A stretch of 64,000 bases of DNA from UBA5794 sp964196275 (GCA_964196275.1 CAXMSN010000067.1:24914-88913), one strand, 5' to 3'; shown: positions 56,187 through 64,000, counted from the stretch's first letter. The notes: generated by a model not told the origin, from the letters alone. Translations and numbers: made by a program.

Positions 56187-58295
56187 TCAACTGGTAGCGA
56201 GTGCTCTCAGTTCGGATGCGACCATCACGTCGGTGACGAGCGCATGCGACTCGATCGCAAACTGCGGCCACGGTGCGTCGGTTGCGGCCAGCCTTCTCGG
56301 TGGCGCCATGAGGTCGTACCCGTTTCGCTCTGCGATCTCCGCAGTGACCTCAGCGCCGACACCGCCCGTGCGCTGTGGCTCCTGAACGAAGATGAACTTC
56401 CCGGTCTTGGCAACAGATGTGCTTACGGTCTCAACGTCCCACGGATAGATCGTTCGCAGGTCGATCACCTCGACGTCGATGCCTTCTGCTGCGACCGCCT
56501 CGGCCGCTCGCAGCGAAACCGGGACCATCCCTCCATATGTGACCAGCGTGATGTGCTCCCCGTTGCGCCGGATGCGAGCACGACCAATCGGAAGCTCATA
56601 TGGCTCGTCGGGAACGTCTTCCCTTCCTGAGCGGTAGAGCACTTTCGGCTCCAGGAACACAACCGGATCGTCGGACCTGATCGCGGCCGTGAGCAAGCCC
56701 TTGGCGTCGATGGGCGACGCGGGGACGATGACAACAAGTCCTGGAGCATGGGCAAAGTACGCCTCCGGCGAATCGCAGTGGTGCTCATGTGCGCCTATGC
56801 CCGCCCCGTTTGGCATGCGTAGGACCATCGGCAGGGCTGCGTTGCCTCGTGTGCGGAACCTGATCCTGCCGAGATGGCTTGCGATCTGGTCGAACGCCGG
56901 ATACGAGAAGCCCTCGAACTGGATCTCAGCGATCGGCCTCGTACCCGCCATCGCCATTCCAATGGCTGTGCCGACGATGCCGGATTCGTTGATCGGTGTG
57001 TCGATGACTCTCTCTTCTCCGAACCGATCCTGGAGACCCTCTGAGATCCTGAACACGCCGCCAGCCACCCCGACATCCTGGCCGAGCAGAAGCGTCGTTG
57101 GGTCGAGCGCCATCTCCTGGTGCAACGTCTGGTTGATGGCCTCTGCCATCGTCAGACTCGAAGTGGGACCCTGCGGCAATCGATCGGTCCCGACAACCCA
57201 GCGCTTCGAAACCGGGATCTCCGTCAAGCTGTCGCCGGCGTCTGCTTCAAGCCTGTTGAGGCCGTCGAGAAGGGAGTCGTGCACCTTGTCGAACGCATGC
57301 ATGACGATGTCGCTGCGCGTGGGTAGTTCTATCGCTGAAACAGCGTCGAGGGCAGCATCGAAGTCGGCGGTGGCTTGTGCTGTGAGGCCTAACTCGGACT
57401 CGTCGTTCCACCAACCGTTCAGTTCAAGGAACGATCGCATCCTCTCGACGGGATCGAACTCGCGCCATGCAGACTCCTCGTCCTTGGTGCGGTACAACGC
57501 AGGGTCATCCGCCGTGGCGTGCGGGCCGTAGCGGTAACACATCGCCTCGATCAGCGTGGGTCCGCCACCAGACGCGGCGCGCTCCATGGCTCGCAGCGTC
57601 GCATCGTGGACCGCAAGCACGTCGAGGCCGTCGACGCGCTCGGAAGGAATCCCGTAGCCGATCGCCTTGTCAGCGATGTTCGCAGCAGCCGTCTGCTTCT
57701 CGAACGGGACCGAGATGGCGTAGTGGTTGTTCGACACGATGAACACCGTCGGTGTCTTCCAAACACCAGCGAAGTTGAGCCCTGAGTGGAAGTCGTTCTC
57801 CGAGGTTCCGCCATCTCCGATGTACGTCATCGTCACGACGTCGTTGCCACGCATCCGTTCGGCGTACGCGTGCCCCACGGCGTGGGGCAGGTGGCTTCCG
57901 ATCGGCACGGTGATCACCATCTGGCGCATGGACTGCGGATCCCAGGTGTCGTTCGGCAGACCTCTCCAATAGGAGAGGATCGTCGTCAACGGCATCCCTG
58001 TCGCGATGTGGACACCGTGCTCCCGATACCCCGGGTACACGAAGTCGGTTGGTCGGAGGGCATAGGCAGAGCCGATCTGGACAGCCTCATGACCCTCGGC
58101 GATCGCAAACGTACCAAGGCGGCCCTGGCGCTGTGCGGCCGTCGATCTCCGGTCGAAGATCCGGGTCCGCACCATGTCCTCGTACATCGAAACGGCGAGG
58201 TCGCGGTTCAGCCACTCAGGTGTCGCGGTGGCGACCCCCTTGGCATCAACGATCTGATGCAGTTCGTTCCACTCGATATCAGAAGGAAGGAACAT
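56187..58295 (-). CDS. 2-oxoacid dehydrogenase E1 component, fused alpha and beta subunits
   Basis: A 702-residue single-chain thiamine-diphosphate enzyme. Residues about 30-345 are the alpha half with the ThDP motif GDGGTSENDFHSGLNFAGVW and IVSNNHYAISVPFEKQTAAA. Residues about 375-702 are the beta half, opening TMAEAINQTLHQEMALDPTT and LLGQDVGVAGGVF, with EIQFEGFSYPAFDQIASHLG and a C-terminal VGAEVTAEIAERNGY. It decarboxylates a 2-oxo acid, probably branched-chain, and feeds an E2 lipoyl protein that is not in the window. Separate alpha and beta genes are more usual. The ATG overlaps the hisC stop (TGATG). Confidence 0.93.
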   Translation of the reverse strand: MFLPSDIEWNELHQIVDAKGVATATPEWLNRDLAVSMYEDMVRTRIFDRRSTAAQRQGRLGTFAIAEGHEAVQIGSAYALRPTDFVYPGYREHGVHIATGMPLTTILSYWRGLPNDTWDPQSMRQMVITVPIGSHLPHAVGHAYAERMRGNDVVTMTYIGDGGTSENDFHSGLNFAGVWKTPTVFIVSNNHYAISVPFEKQTAAANIADKAIGYGIPSERVDGLDVLAVHDATLRAMERAASGGGPTLIEAMCYRYGPHATADDPALYRTKDEESAWREFDPVERMRSFLELNGWWNDESELGLTAQATADFDAALDAVSAIELPTRSDIVMHAFDKVHDSLLDGLNRLEADAGDSLTEIPVSKRWVVGTDRLPQGPTSSLTMAEAINQTLHQEMALDPTTLLLGQDVGVAGGVFRISEGLQDRFGEERVIDTPINESGIVGTAIGMAMAGTRPIAEIQFEGFSYPAFDQIASHLGRIRFRTRGNAALPMVLRMPNGAGIGAHEHHCDSPEAYFAHAPGLVVIVPASPIDAKGLLTAAIRSDDPVVFLEPKVLYRSGREDVPDEPYELPIGRARIRRNGEHITLVTYGGMVPVSLRAAEAVAAEGIDVEVIDLRTIYPWDVETVSTSVAKTGKFIFVQEPQRTGGVGAEVTAEIAERNGYDLMAPPRRLAATDAPWPQFAIESHALVTDVMVASELRALATS

Positions 58296-59383
58296 CAGGC
58301 GCTGCCCGTCCCATCGAGCACCGAGTCGAGGGCGGCCAGGAACCGTTCATTCTCCGCGGCGGTGCCGACGGTTACGCGAATTCCGGGTCCGAGAACCCGA
58401 ACGATCACGCCGCGCTCGAGAAGCCGTTGGCCCATCGTCGCCGCATCGGTGTCTGGCTCGAAGTAGACGAAGTTCGCCTCCGACTCGCCCGGTGCCAGCC
58501 CGCGCTCGGACAGCGCATCGAGAAGGAGGCGCCTGCCGATGTCGTTTGCGATGGCACGCTCGGCGACTCGATCTGGATGTCTCAAGGCCTCTCGTGCGGC
58601 GGCTTGGCCGAGAGACGTCACAGAGAACGGGGCCTGCGTTCGTCGGACGCTTCCGATGAGGTCTGCATCGCCAACACCGAAACCCACCCGCAGCCCAGCA
58701 AGCCCGTACACCTTGGAGAAGGTTCGACACACGACGACATTCGGCCAGCCAACGGCCTCCCCTACCAATGACTCGTAGTCCGGTGCCGTTGCATACTCGG
58801 CGTACGCCTCATCGACGATCACAACAACACTGTCCGGCGCGCGTTCGATGAACGAGCGGACAGCGGTGCCTGAGAGGTGGCCACCCGTCGGGTTATTGGG
58901 GTTGCACACGTACACAAGTGTCGTGTCATCGCGAATCGCGCTGAGCATCGCCTCAAGATCGTGCTCGAAATCGGGAGTGAGAGGGACAGCGATCGATTCG
59001 CCACCGGTGATCATGGTCACGATGGGGTACATGATGAAGGACGGGCTGGCGAATACCGCCGATGTGCCTGGTCCGCCGACGGCAGTAGCGATGGAGCGGA
59101 TGATGTCACTCGACCCGGACCCGACCCAGACGGTCTCTGGGCTGAGTCCGTGGAGAGCGGCGATGTCCAGCGTGAGATCACGCGAAGCGGTGTCGGGATA
59201 GCGATTCACCCCGCTTGCAGCCTGAAAGATCGCCTCAACGACCTCAGGGAACGGTTCCGTCGGACACTCGTTCGATGCAAGTTTGTCGATCGATGTCAAT
59301 CCGAACTCGCGGGCGACCTCATCGATCGGTTTCCCTGGGATGTAGCGCGGAATCGATTCAAGATCTGACCGGAATGTCGGCAC
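58295..59383 (-). CDS. hisC: Histidinol-phosphate aminotransferase
   Basis: A 362-residue PLP-dependent class I/II aminotransferase of the HisC family. LASNECPTEPFPEVVEAIFQ, the ASGVNRYPD substrate-binding segment, VWVGSGSSDIIRSIATAV, YVCNPNNPTGGHLSG, IVDEAYAEYA with the PLP Asp/Tyr and the Schiff-base Lys in CRTFSKVYGLAGLRVGFG are canonical. It converts imidazole-acetol phosphate to histidinol phosphate and often also handles aromatic amino acids. GTG 59383 is used because GGAGGGG lies 6 nt upstream. It is co-transcribed with the E1 fusion gene. Confidence 0.93.
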   Translation of the reverse strand: MPTFRSDLESIPRYIPGKPIDEVAREFGLTSIDKLASNECPTEPFPEVVEAIFQAASGVNRYPDTASRDLTLDIAALHGLSPETVWVGSGSSDIIRSIATAVGGPGTSAVFASPSFIMYPIVTMITGGESIAVPLTPDFEHDLEAMLSAIRDDTTLVYVCNPNNPTGGHLSGTAVRSFIERAPDSVVVIVDEAYAEYATAPDYESLVGEAVGWPNVVVCRTFSKVYGLAGLRVGFGVGDADLIGSVRRTQAPFSVTSLGQAAAREALRHPDRVAERAIANDIGRRLLLDALSERGLAPGESEANFVYFEPDTDAATMGQRLLERGVIVRVLGPGIRVTVGTAAENERFLAALDSVLDGTGSA

Positions 59384-59438
59384 TGCGGGCCCCTCCAACG
59401 ACAGCGGACGGTACTCCGCAAGGGTACCCGTGGCGTTC

Positions 59439-59444
59439 TAGCCT
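59439..59444 (+). promoter_or_regulatory. -10-like hexamer TAGCCT before the 59451 gene
   Basis: TAGCCT ends 6 nt before ATG 59451. Confidence 0.45.
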
Positions 59445-59450
59445 TGCGCC

Positions 59451-59810
59451 ATGCGGAATCCCATGCGCAATCGGACGACACGCACCATCTTCCTCTCCGT
59501 TGCAGGACTCGTCGTCGCCTACTTCATCGCGCTGTTCGTCATGCCGATCTGGCCCGATTTCTGCGATGACTCTGTGGTCGGTTCGGAGTGCGACGCAGAG
59601 AGACTGCAGTCCATGTACGGGTACGTGCTGATCATTCTCGGCCTCGCAACGGGTTTGTTCGGCCCGATCGCAGGGTCGCTCATCCATCTGCTCCTCCACG
59701 GCGCCCAATGGGAGACGCCGAGGGGCAAGGAGTCCGTGATCACCAACATTCCGTTACTCGTCGCGGTCGTCTACATCGGACTCGGGCTGCTGGCGCTCGT
59801 ACGCACATAG
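59451..59810 (+). CDS. Hypothetical three-helix membrane protein
   Basis: A 119-residue protein with three transmembrane segments (about 11-32, 57-83 and 99-117). The first loop is external and contains two Cys (DFCDDSVVGSECDAERL, about 37-53) able to form a disulfide; the second loop (LHGAQWETPRGKES) would be cytoplasmic. No family is recognised. The probable leaderless start and the good Arg-rich N terminus support ATG 59451; ATG 59463 is also possible. Confidence 0.65.
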   Translation: MRNPMRNRTTRTIFLSVAGLVVAYFIALFVMPIWPDFCDDSVVGSECDAERLQSMYGYVLIILGLATGLFGPIAGSLIHLLLHGAQWETPRGKESVITNIPLLVAVVYIGLGLLALVRT

Positions 59811-59864
59811 GGATAGAGCCTCGGCGCGTGATCCATGCATGGGACGGAACTGCTGAGACTCGAC

Positions 59865-60494
59865 TCAGGCGACGATCGTTTCGGCGTCCGGTTGCTGGAT
59901 GACGAACGCAAAGATCACCGAAGGGCGAGTTGTCCATGACCGCAGGTTGTCCTGTGCGGTGGCATTTGCGTACGTTCTGAACTCTGGCCATGACATCATC
60001 GACTGTGGGGTGATCACGAGATCGAGGCCGGGGCGGGGCACCAACTTGCCTGCAACGAAGTCCATGCCTTCCATCTCTACGACCGCGAGGTCGAGTTCCT
60101 CGCACTTGGAGATGAAGTGGCCAGCGACGTCTTTCGGGAAGAATCCTTCGCCGTCCTCCGTGCGGTGCAGTGCCTGAGCGTCGAACTCTGTCAGCAGGGC
60201 GGTCGTTGCGGCATGCTCGACGGGCTCAGTGGCTCCACCGACTTCCTGTCTGAGCGCTTCCATACCTTCATCGAATGCAAGCGGATCGACCATCCGGACC
60301 GCCATGTCGAGGAGGCCTTGGATCTCGTGAATGTCGAGATCGTGGACGTCTCCATCCGATGCGGGATAGATCTGGATGATCGGTGTATCACCGTCGAAAA
60401 AGGCCATACCAATGAACTCGTCGGCTCGCCAGAACTCGACCACGGGACCTTCGAAGTCGTCTCGTTCTGTCTCGATCAAGTTGATTGGCAGCAT
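59865..60494 (-). CDS. Hypothetical soluble protein
   Basis: A 209-residue acidic protein without membrane segments. The N-terminal half (LIETERDDFEGPVVEFWRAD, FDGDTPIIQIYPASDG) is predicted beta-rich; the second half holds GEGFFPKDVAGHFISKCEEL and a strand-rich end (LDLVITPQSMMSWPEFRTYA). The family is not recognised. ATG 60494 is preferred to the long upstream frame because TACGCT ends 6 nt upstream and the longer frame would cross the DUF427 gene. Confidence 0.65.
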   Translation of the reverse strand: MLPINLIETERDDFEGPVVEFWRADEFIGMAFFDGDTPIIQIYPASDGDVHDLDIHEIQGLLDMAVRMVDPLAFDEGMEALRQEVGGATEPVEHAATTALLTEFDAQALHRTEDGEGFFPKDVAGHFISKCEELDLAVVEMEGMDFVAGKLVPRPGLDLVITPQSMMSWPEFRTYANATAQDNLRSWTTRPSVIFAFVIQQPDAETIVA

Positions 60495-60500
60495 GGGGGC

Positions 60501-60506
60501 AGCGTA
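60501..60506 (-). promoter_or_regulatory. -10-like hexamer TACGCT for the 60494 gene
   Basis: Minus-strand TACGCT ends 6 nt before ATG 60494, within the gap after the DUF427 gene. Confidence 0.45.
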
Positions 60507-60538
60507 CCGTTGACGGTGCAGCCAGTCCGAAAGGCGGG

Positions 60539-60823
60539 TTAGCGCTTGACCTTCACGCCACGCCAGAACGCGACATAGTCCTTGATATCCTCGGCTGCCG
60601 GTTTCGGGTCCGGGTAGTACCACGCAGCGCCCCTGTTGACATCGCCCTTGACGACAACATCAAAGTAACTTGCCATGCCCTTCCATGGGCACGACGTGTG
60701 GGCTCCCGACGTCGCAAAGAATTCGGAGTTGATGCTGTTTCGGGGAAAGTAGTGGTTGCCCTCAACGACGATCGTCTCGTCGCTCTCAGCGATGACGACG
60801 CCCTTCCACATTGCCTTGGCCAT
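60539..60823 (-). CDS. DUF427 domain protein
   Basis: A 94-residue protein of the DUF427 (NTP_transf_9-like) family. Characteristic segments are VVIAESDETIVVEGNHYFP (about 9-27), TSCPWKGMASYFDV (about 43-56, with the typical CPWKG) and AAWYYPDPKPAAEDIKDYVA. Biochemical role is unknown; the small all-beta fold is widespread in actinobacteria and fungi. CCGGAGGA lies before the ATG. Confidence 0.92.
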   Translation of the reverse strand: MAKAMWKGVVIAESDETIVVEGNHYFPRNSINSEFFATSGAHTSCPWKGMASYFDVVVKGDVNRGAAWYYPDPKPAAEDIKDYVAFWRGVKVKR

Positions 60824-60887
60824 TTCGAATCCTCCGGTCAGACGTACTTCGAACCCTCAACGGCGGCGACACCGATTCCATTCCCAG

Positions 60888-60922
60888 AGTCCGAAGTCCG
60901 AAGTCCGAGGCCCGAAGTCCTG
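60888..60922. repeat. Intergenic TCCGAAGTCCGAAG word repeat
   Basis: AGAGTCCGAAGTCCGAAGTC, then CGAGGCCCGAAGTCC: four tandem variants of an 8-bp unit TCCGAAG(T), the same vocabulary as at 2083-2098 and 45068-45118. Confidence 0.75.
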
Positions 60923-60926
60923 TGAC

Positions 60927-61439
60927 CTACAGCAGCTTTGGGATCAGGCGCCAGTGAACGTCGCTGCGGTACTGGCGATAGCCGGGCATGCTGACCGCGA
61001 GCATCTCCTCCTCGCGGCCGGACTTCACCATGAAGAACAACAAGTAGGCCGGAGCGACGAGCGCAGCCGCCACGTTCGCAAACGCGATTCCGGCACCGAG
61101 CGTGAAGGCGATGATCCCCGAGTACATCGGATGTCGAACGTATCGGTACGGTCCGGTGTCTACCAACGCGGCGCCGTCAACAGGCTTGGGGAAGGGCGAA
61201 ACGCTTCCACGGTGCTGGTAAATCGACCAAGCCGAGACGAACGCACCGAACAGGGCAAGCAGCAGACCAGCCGATTGGATGTACACAAGTCCATCGAATT
61301 CCTCGATGGACTCCTCTGTGATGAGTGCTGCGAGGAAGAAGACGAACAGTCCGCCTTGCACCACGAGCCACCACACGCCGCGTCCCGGAGGCAAATCGTC
61401 ATCGGCGTGCGTGTGGTTTGACTCGTGGAGATTCGACAT
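60927..61439 (-). CDS. Isoprenylcysteine carboxyl methyltransferase (ICMT)-like membrane protein
   Basis: A 170-residue membrane methyltransferase of the PEMT/ICMT type with four to five helices. The SAM-binding C-terminal half has GPYRYVRHPMYSGIIAFTLG (RHPMY is the family signature, about 95-114), a helical hairpin and EEEMLAVSMPGYRQYRSDVH. Bacterial members methylate small hydrophobic substrates and lack protein prenylation partners. ATG 61439 is chosen; ATG 61454 lies within the palindrome upstream. It is transcribed after the ECF module but is separated by a possible operator. Confidence 0.85.
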   Translation of the reverse strand: MSNLHESNHTHADDDLPPGRGVWWLVVQGGLFVFFLAALITEESIEEFDGLVYIQSAGLLLALFGAFVSAWSIYQHRGSVSPFPKPVDGAALVDTGPYRYVRHPMYSGIIAFTLGAGIAFANVAAALVAPAYLLFFMVKSGREEEMLAVSMPGYRQYRSDVHWRLIPKLL

Positions 61440-61442
61440 GGT

Positions 61443-61467
61443 GCGCTGCACCATATAGGTGCAGCGC
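61443..61467 (-). promoter_or_regulatory. 25-bp palindrome overlapping the -10 of the ICMT-like gene
   Basis: GCGCTGCACC and GGTGCAGCGC (61443-61452, 61458-61467) are perfect inverted repeats around TATAT. The centre gives a minus-strand -10-like TATATG 12 nt before ATG 61439. It may be a repressor operator or an RNA hairpin at the start codon. Confidence 0.6.
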
Positions 61468-61532
61468 CTCTCACCAGGCCAAATCGAAGAGGTGGCAGCG
61501 GATCCCCCCATCCGCCACCACCCAGACGATCC

Positions 61533-62915
61533 CTAAGGTCGGCCCGCTTCGTTCCACAGAACCGCGTACTTGAGCCACAGGGCGTCCGATTCTGGTGTGC
61601 CATCCTCAAAGATCCAGGTCTGATTCATGACCTGAGCCGCATCGGCATCGAGGGTCCTTACCCAACTGATGATGGTGGAGCCGTTCTGACCCTGCACCTC
61701 ACACAGTTGGCAGACCACGTGGACGTTCAGGATCTGGCCATCCACCACTGAGAACGTCTGCGTATCGCGCATCGGAAGGAAGAAGATCGCACTCCCTATG
61801 GGTCCAGTTCGATAGACATCGCAATCAATGTCGATCCCCTTCGGATCGCAACCCTCGATCCTTAGAACTGAATCACGGGCGCTCAGACGGTCGGGCAACT
61901 GCGCCCACTGGTCCCTCGACACCGCGTTCGCGTTCGTATCGAAGTCTCTGCTGACCGTCATGCCTGGAGCCAGTAGCGTGACAAATGTGTCCACATCTCC
62001 CGCATTGGCCGCGGCTTCATAGGCACGTATGACACCAAGAGCTACCGCCGCCTCGGCATCTCCTTCGAAGGACTCCCACATCGGGGCGTACTTGAGGAGT
62101 GCGGCCCCGGCCGCGGCGTCAGGGAACACCGGATAGGACGTCATCAGCTCAGCTTGCTCAGGGTCGAAGGTGCGGACCCACGCCCTGATCTCCTTCTGCA
62201 CGTCGCCCCACTGCGGGCACGTGCATCCGACGGCTGACGCACTGGCGACGAGGCCATCGATGACTTCGTAATGAACGGACCACTGAACCGGTACGCCGTA
62301 CGTGGACTCGACCGGGCCGTTGTGGAACTCGTTGCACGACAAGGTCGACTCATCGGCGGCAGTGCAGGTGTCCACCGTGATTGTCGACTGCTGGGCCGCT
62401 AGGGCTCCTGACCAACTGGCCAGATCGTCCATGTTGAACACCATGTCCCCGACCAAGCCCGAATATCCGAACGACGGTCCAACGCTTGCACGCAGCGCCT
62501 CCTCGTCGCCCGAGGACATCGCTGCCACAAAGTTCTGCACAGCGGCGAGGCTCCCCGCGGGAACCGTCGGGGCCGCCGCCGTCGTCGTCTGCGTGACCTC
62601 GTCCTCTGCTACCGTCGTCTCGCTGAACGCAACCGTCGTGGGTGTCGAGGCTGGTGGCAGCTCTTCTGTGGTCGACCTCGTCAGCAGTAGCGCTAGCCCC
62701 GCCACGAGTACGACAACACCGAACGATGCGGCAGCCACCAACCACCCGCTCCACTTCGGTTTATCCGGCTCAATCGGTGTCATGATCTCTTTTACATCCA
62801 TATCCCCGCTCCTTGTCAAAGTGAGGGTCAGGACGGCGTTCACCTCATCATCCGAAAGCGGATTCGTCTCGGGAACCGGGTTCGCCGATCGGATCAGTTC
62901 GCTGACGTTGCTCAT
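61533..62915 (-). CDS. Membrane-anchored partner of ECF sigma factor with two NTF2/SnoaL-like repeats
   Basis: A 460-residue protein. A cytoplasmic N terminus of about 55 residues opens MSNVSELIRSANPVPETNPL, with the ANPVP motif typical of proteins encoded beside actinobacterial ECF sigma factors. One transmembrane helix follows (about 59-80), then a Thr/Ala linker and two homologous extracytoplasmic domains (about 115-270 and 285-460). The domains share AxxxGDxxxF, Cys-pair segments, an I.AWVRTFDPEQAE / IISWVRTLDADAAQ block and ends LLKYAPMWE / WLKYAVLWNEAG. The start overlaps the sigma gene stop (ATGA). An anti-sigma or envelope-sensor role is likely but unproven. Confidence 0.75.
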   Translation of the reverse strand: MSNVSELIRSANPVPETNPLSDDEVNAVLTLTLTRSGDMDVKEIMTPIEPDKPKWSGWLVAAASFGVVVLVAGLALLLTRSTTEELPPASTPTTVAFSETTVAEDEVTQTTTAAAPTVPAGSLAAVQNFVAAMSSGDEEALRASVGPSFGYSGLVGDMVFNMDDLASWSGALAAQQSTITVDTCTAADESTLSCNEFHNGPVESTYGVPVQWSVHYEVIDGLVASASAVGCTCPQWGDVQKEIRAWVRTFDPEQAELMTSYPVFPDAAAGAALLKYAPMWESFEGDAEAAVALGVIRAYEAAANAGDVDTFVTLLAPGMTVSRDFDTNANAVSRDQWAQLPDRLSARDSVLRIEGCDPKGIDIDCDVYRTGPIGSAIFFLPMRDTQTFSVVDGQILNVHVVCQLCEVQGQNGSTIISWVRTLDADAAQVMNQTWIFEDGTPESDALWLKYAVLWNEAGRP

Positions 62916-63466
62916 TCCATCCCTCCTTCCTCTGCTGTCACGGGGGTCGTGAGTGCATCTTGTGAGGTGGCATCGAGGGCGACCGCCAGCTTGCGGTGCG
63001 CTCGTTTGATACGTTTGTCGATGGCGGACTTGCTGAGGAAGAGCATCTCGGCAACTTGCTGGCGTTGGAGGCCCTCCCACTCGACGAGTGTGATGATCTC
63101 CCTGTCTGTCTTCGGGAGTTTGGCCAGGGCTTGAAGCACAGCTTCGTGCTCAGCCTTCCGCACCACCTGTGGTTCCGGGCCCTGAACATGGGACTCGGCC
63201 ATCGACGCTGCTTTTGCATTGAGCCGCTTCCGTCGGCGCCGAGACCTGTCATGGTTGTAGACGACATTGCGGGCGACGCTGTAGAGCCAGAACAGAGCAC
63301 CTTCATCGTGCGGCATGTCGTCGAACCGACGCCAAGCCTGGAGGAACACATCTGAGGTCATGTCCTTGGCCTCCTCGCGAGACGAGCGACGCATGCAATA
63401 TGCATACACCTGCTGCACATGGGCTCTGTAGAGGGCCTCGAATTGCGCCTGATTCTCGCGACTCAC
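62912..63466 (-). CDS. ECF-type RNA polymerase sigma factor
   Basis: A 184-residue extracytoplasmic-function sigma factor. Region 2 (about 8-75) includes FEALYRAHVQQVYAYCMRRS and the melting segment FWLYSVARNVVYNHDRSRRR. Region 4 (about 105-165) includes LPKTDREIITLVEWEGLQRQ and the HTH VAEMLFLSKSAIDKRIKRAH. There is no region 3. GTG 63466 is preceded by AAGGAAC. It is coupled to the membrane protein gene that follows and preceded by a gene for a homologue of that partner, suggesting a signalling locus. Confidence 0.93.
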   Translation of the reverse strand: MSRENQAQFEALYRAHVQQVYAYCMRRSSREEAKDMTSDVFLQAWRRFDDMPHDEGALFWLYSVARNVVYNHDRSRRRRKRLNAKAASMAESHVQGPEPQVVRKAEHEAVLQALAKLPKTDREIITLVEWEGLQRQQVAEMLFLSKSAIDKRIKRAHRKLAVALDATSQDALTTPVTAEEGGME

Positions 63467-63593
63467 GTCGTTCCTTACCTCGCTCCCCCTTCAATGTCCG
63501 GGAGAGACCGTCCGCGGACATCCATTCTCATCTGTCCACAAAGAGATTGCAGCGGACATTGATCGGTGACAGACGGGGGTCGTCAGTCAGAAG

Positions 63594-63625
63594 GACCCGG
63601 GAGCCGCATCCGCGACTCCCGGGTC
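63594..63625. terminator. Hairpin terminator before the ECF sigma gene
   Basis: GACCCGGGAG-C-CGC and GCG-A-CTCCCGGGTC form a 14-bp stem with one mismatch; outer CAGAAG/CTTCTG bases extend it. It follows the minus-strand gene ending at 63649, so it separates that transcript from the sigma gene. Confidence 0.7.
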
Positions 63626-63648
63626 TCTCACTTCTGCTCAGACTCTGA

Positions 63649-64000
63649 CTACGGTCGGCCAGCCTCGTTCCACAGAGGTGCATACTTCAGCCAGAGCGCT
63701 CCTATTGCTGGGCCGGTGATGGGGTTGATGATGCCGCCGGCCATCTCGTCGGCGTCCGCGGGACTCGTGGTGCGCACCCACGCTATGACGTTGGCCTCGA
63801 ACTCTTGGTCGCAACCGAGGACACAGGCGTGCTTGAACTCCACGAACATCCCGTCGACGACCTTGTAGGTCTCGCGGCCGTGACCGGGCATGAAGTAGAG
63901 CGCCTCCCAAACCACGCCATCGGCGTACACCTCACAGGTCACCGACTCGCCGTTTGGCCTGCACTCTTCTATACGCAGGACCTGCTCCTTGGCCTGATCG
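63649..64000 (-). CDS. C-terminal part of a paralogue of the ECF-partner protein, truncated by window edge
   Basis: The frame is open to the right edge; about 117 residues are visible. The sequence aligns with the last domain of the 61533-62915 product: EQVLRIEECRPNGESVTCEV against DSVLRIEGCDPKG.DIDCDV, YKVVDGMFVEF against FSVVDGQILNV, VIAWVRTTSPADADEM against IISWVRTLDADAAQVM, and WLKYAPLWNEAGRP against WLKYAVLWNEAGRP. It is therefore a second, probably membrane-anchored, copy upstream of the sigma gene. The internal GTG at 63942 is not the true start. Confidence 0.75.
   Translation of the reverse strand, partial: DQAKEQVLRIEECRPNGESVTCEVYADGVVWEALYFMPGHGRETYKVVDGMFVEFKHACVLGCDQEFEANVIAWVRTTSPADADEMAGGIINPITGPAIGALWLKYAPLWNEAGRP

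Overview
The window is high-GC, actinobacterial-type DNA. The evidence is a dnaK-grpE-dnaJ-hspR operon with an HspR-type (HAIR) operator, clpS followed by a DUF2017 gene, a DUF222/HNH (13E12-type) gene behind a LexA box, a mycobacterial-style ferredoxin, and many Thr-rich membrane-anchored exported proteins. The mixture resembles Acidimicrobiia, but that placement is inference. The organism decodes UGA as selenocysteine: a tRNA-Sec gene and a selD with an in-frame TGA are both present. Many first genes of transcription units have a TAnnnT hexamer 6-8 nt before the start codon, which suggests leaderless transcription and was used to choose starts; genes inside operons carry Shine-Dalgarno sequences or overlap.

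Layout. 1-3994: tail of a secreted protein, a SigB-like sigma factor, a DM13-domain membrane-anchored protein and a winged-helix methyltransferase. 4085-8628: an envelope cluster built around an LCP (LytR-CpsA-Psr) protein fused to a degenerate BY-kinase-like ATPase domain, flanked by two membrane proteins sharing a C-terminal domain. 8712-13416: two lipoproteins, a membrane-anchored XRE regulator, fadD, tRNA-Sec, a VOC protein and a ferredoxin. 13423-16975: an SOS-box DUF222/HNH gene with a 14-bp frameshifting duplication, two tandem paralogous membrane proteins and a CBS protein. 17079-24533: enoyl-CoA hydratase, a FAD oxidoreductase and a complete branched-chain amino-acid-type ABC transporter (LivHMGF plus a convergent binding protein).

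24662-37679: hflX, an MFS protein, PIN-PhoH, gpsA, tag, a DAHP synthase-like/chorismate mutase fusion whose synthase half has lost its metal ligands, a kinase-fold phosphotransferase, ctaB-ctaA, a hydrolase, 3-hydroxyacyl-CoA dehydrogenase and selenoprotein selD. 37907-47419: mgtE, a lipoprotein, a tyrA-GCS2-nadE-aminotransferase operon, an epimerase and an unusual acyltransferase fusion. 47712-51983: an XRE regulator paired with an HbhA-like Lys/Ala-tailed protein, DUF4332, a MobA-like protein, DUF2017, clpS and a HTH protein. 51222-56183: an ArsR-AHSA1 pair, the dnaK chaperone operon and a small membrane protein. 56187-64000: a fused alpha-beta 2-oxoacid dehydrogenase E1, hisC, small hypotheticals, DUF427, an ICMT-like methyltransferase and an ECF sigma factor with its membrane partner, plus the start-less remnant of a paralogue of that partner.

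Intergenic spacers are unusual. They share a small vocabulary of repeated words (tccgaagtc, gaccacag, gtagtacgtat, a 20-bp gtccccctt hairpin, a 14-bp tandem unit) that often assemble into inverted repeats at otherwise unrelated loci.
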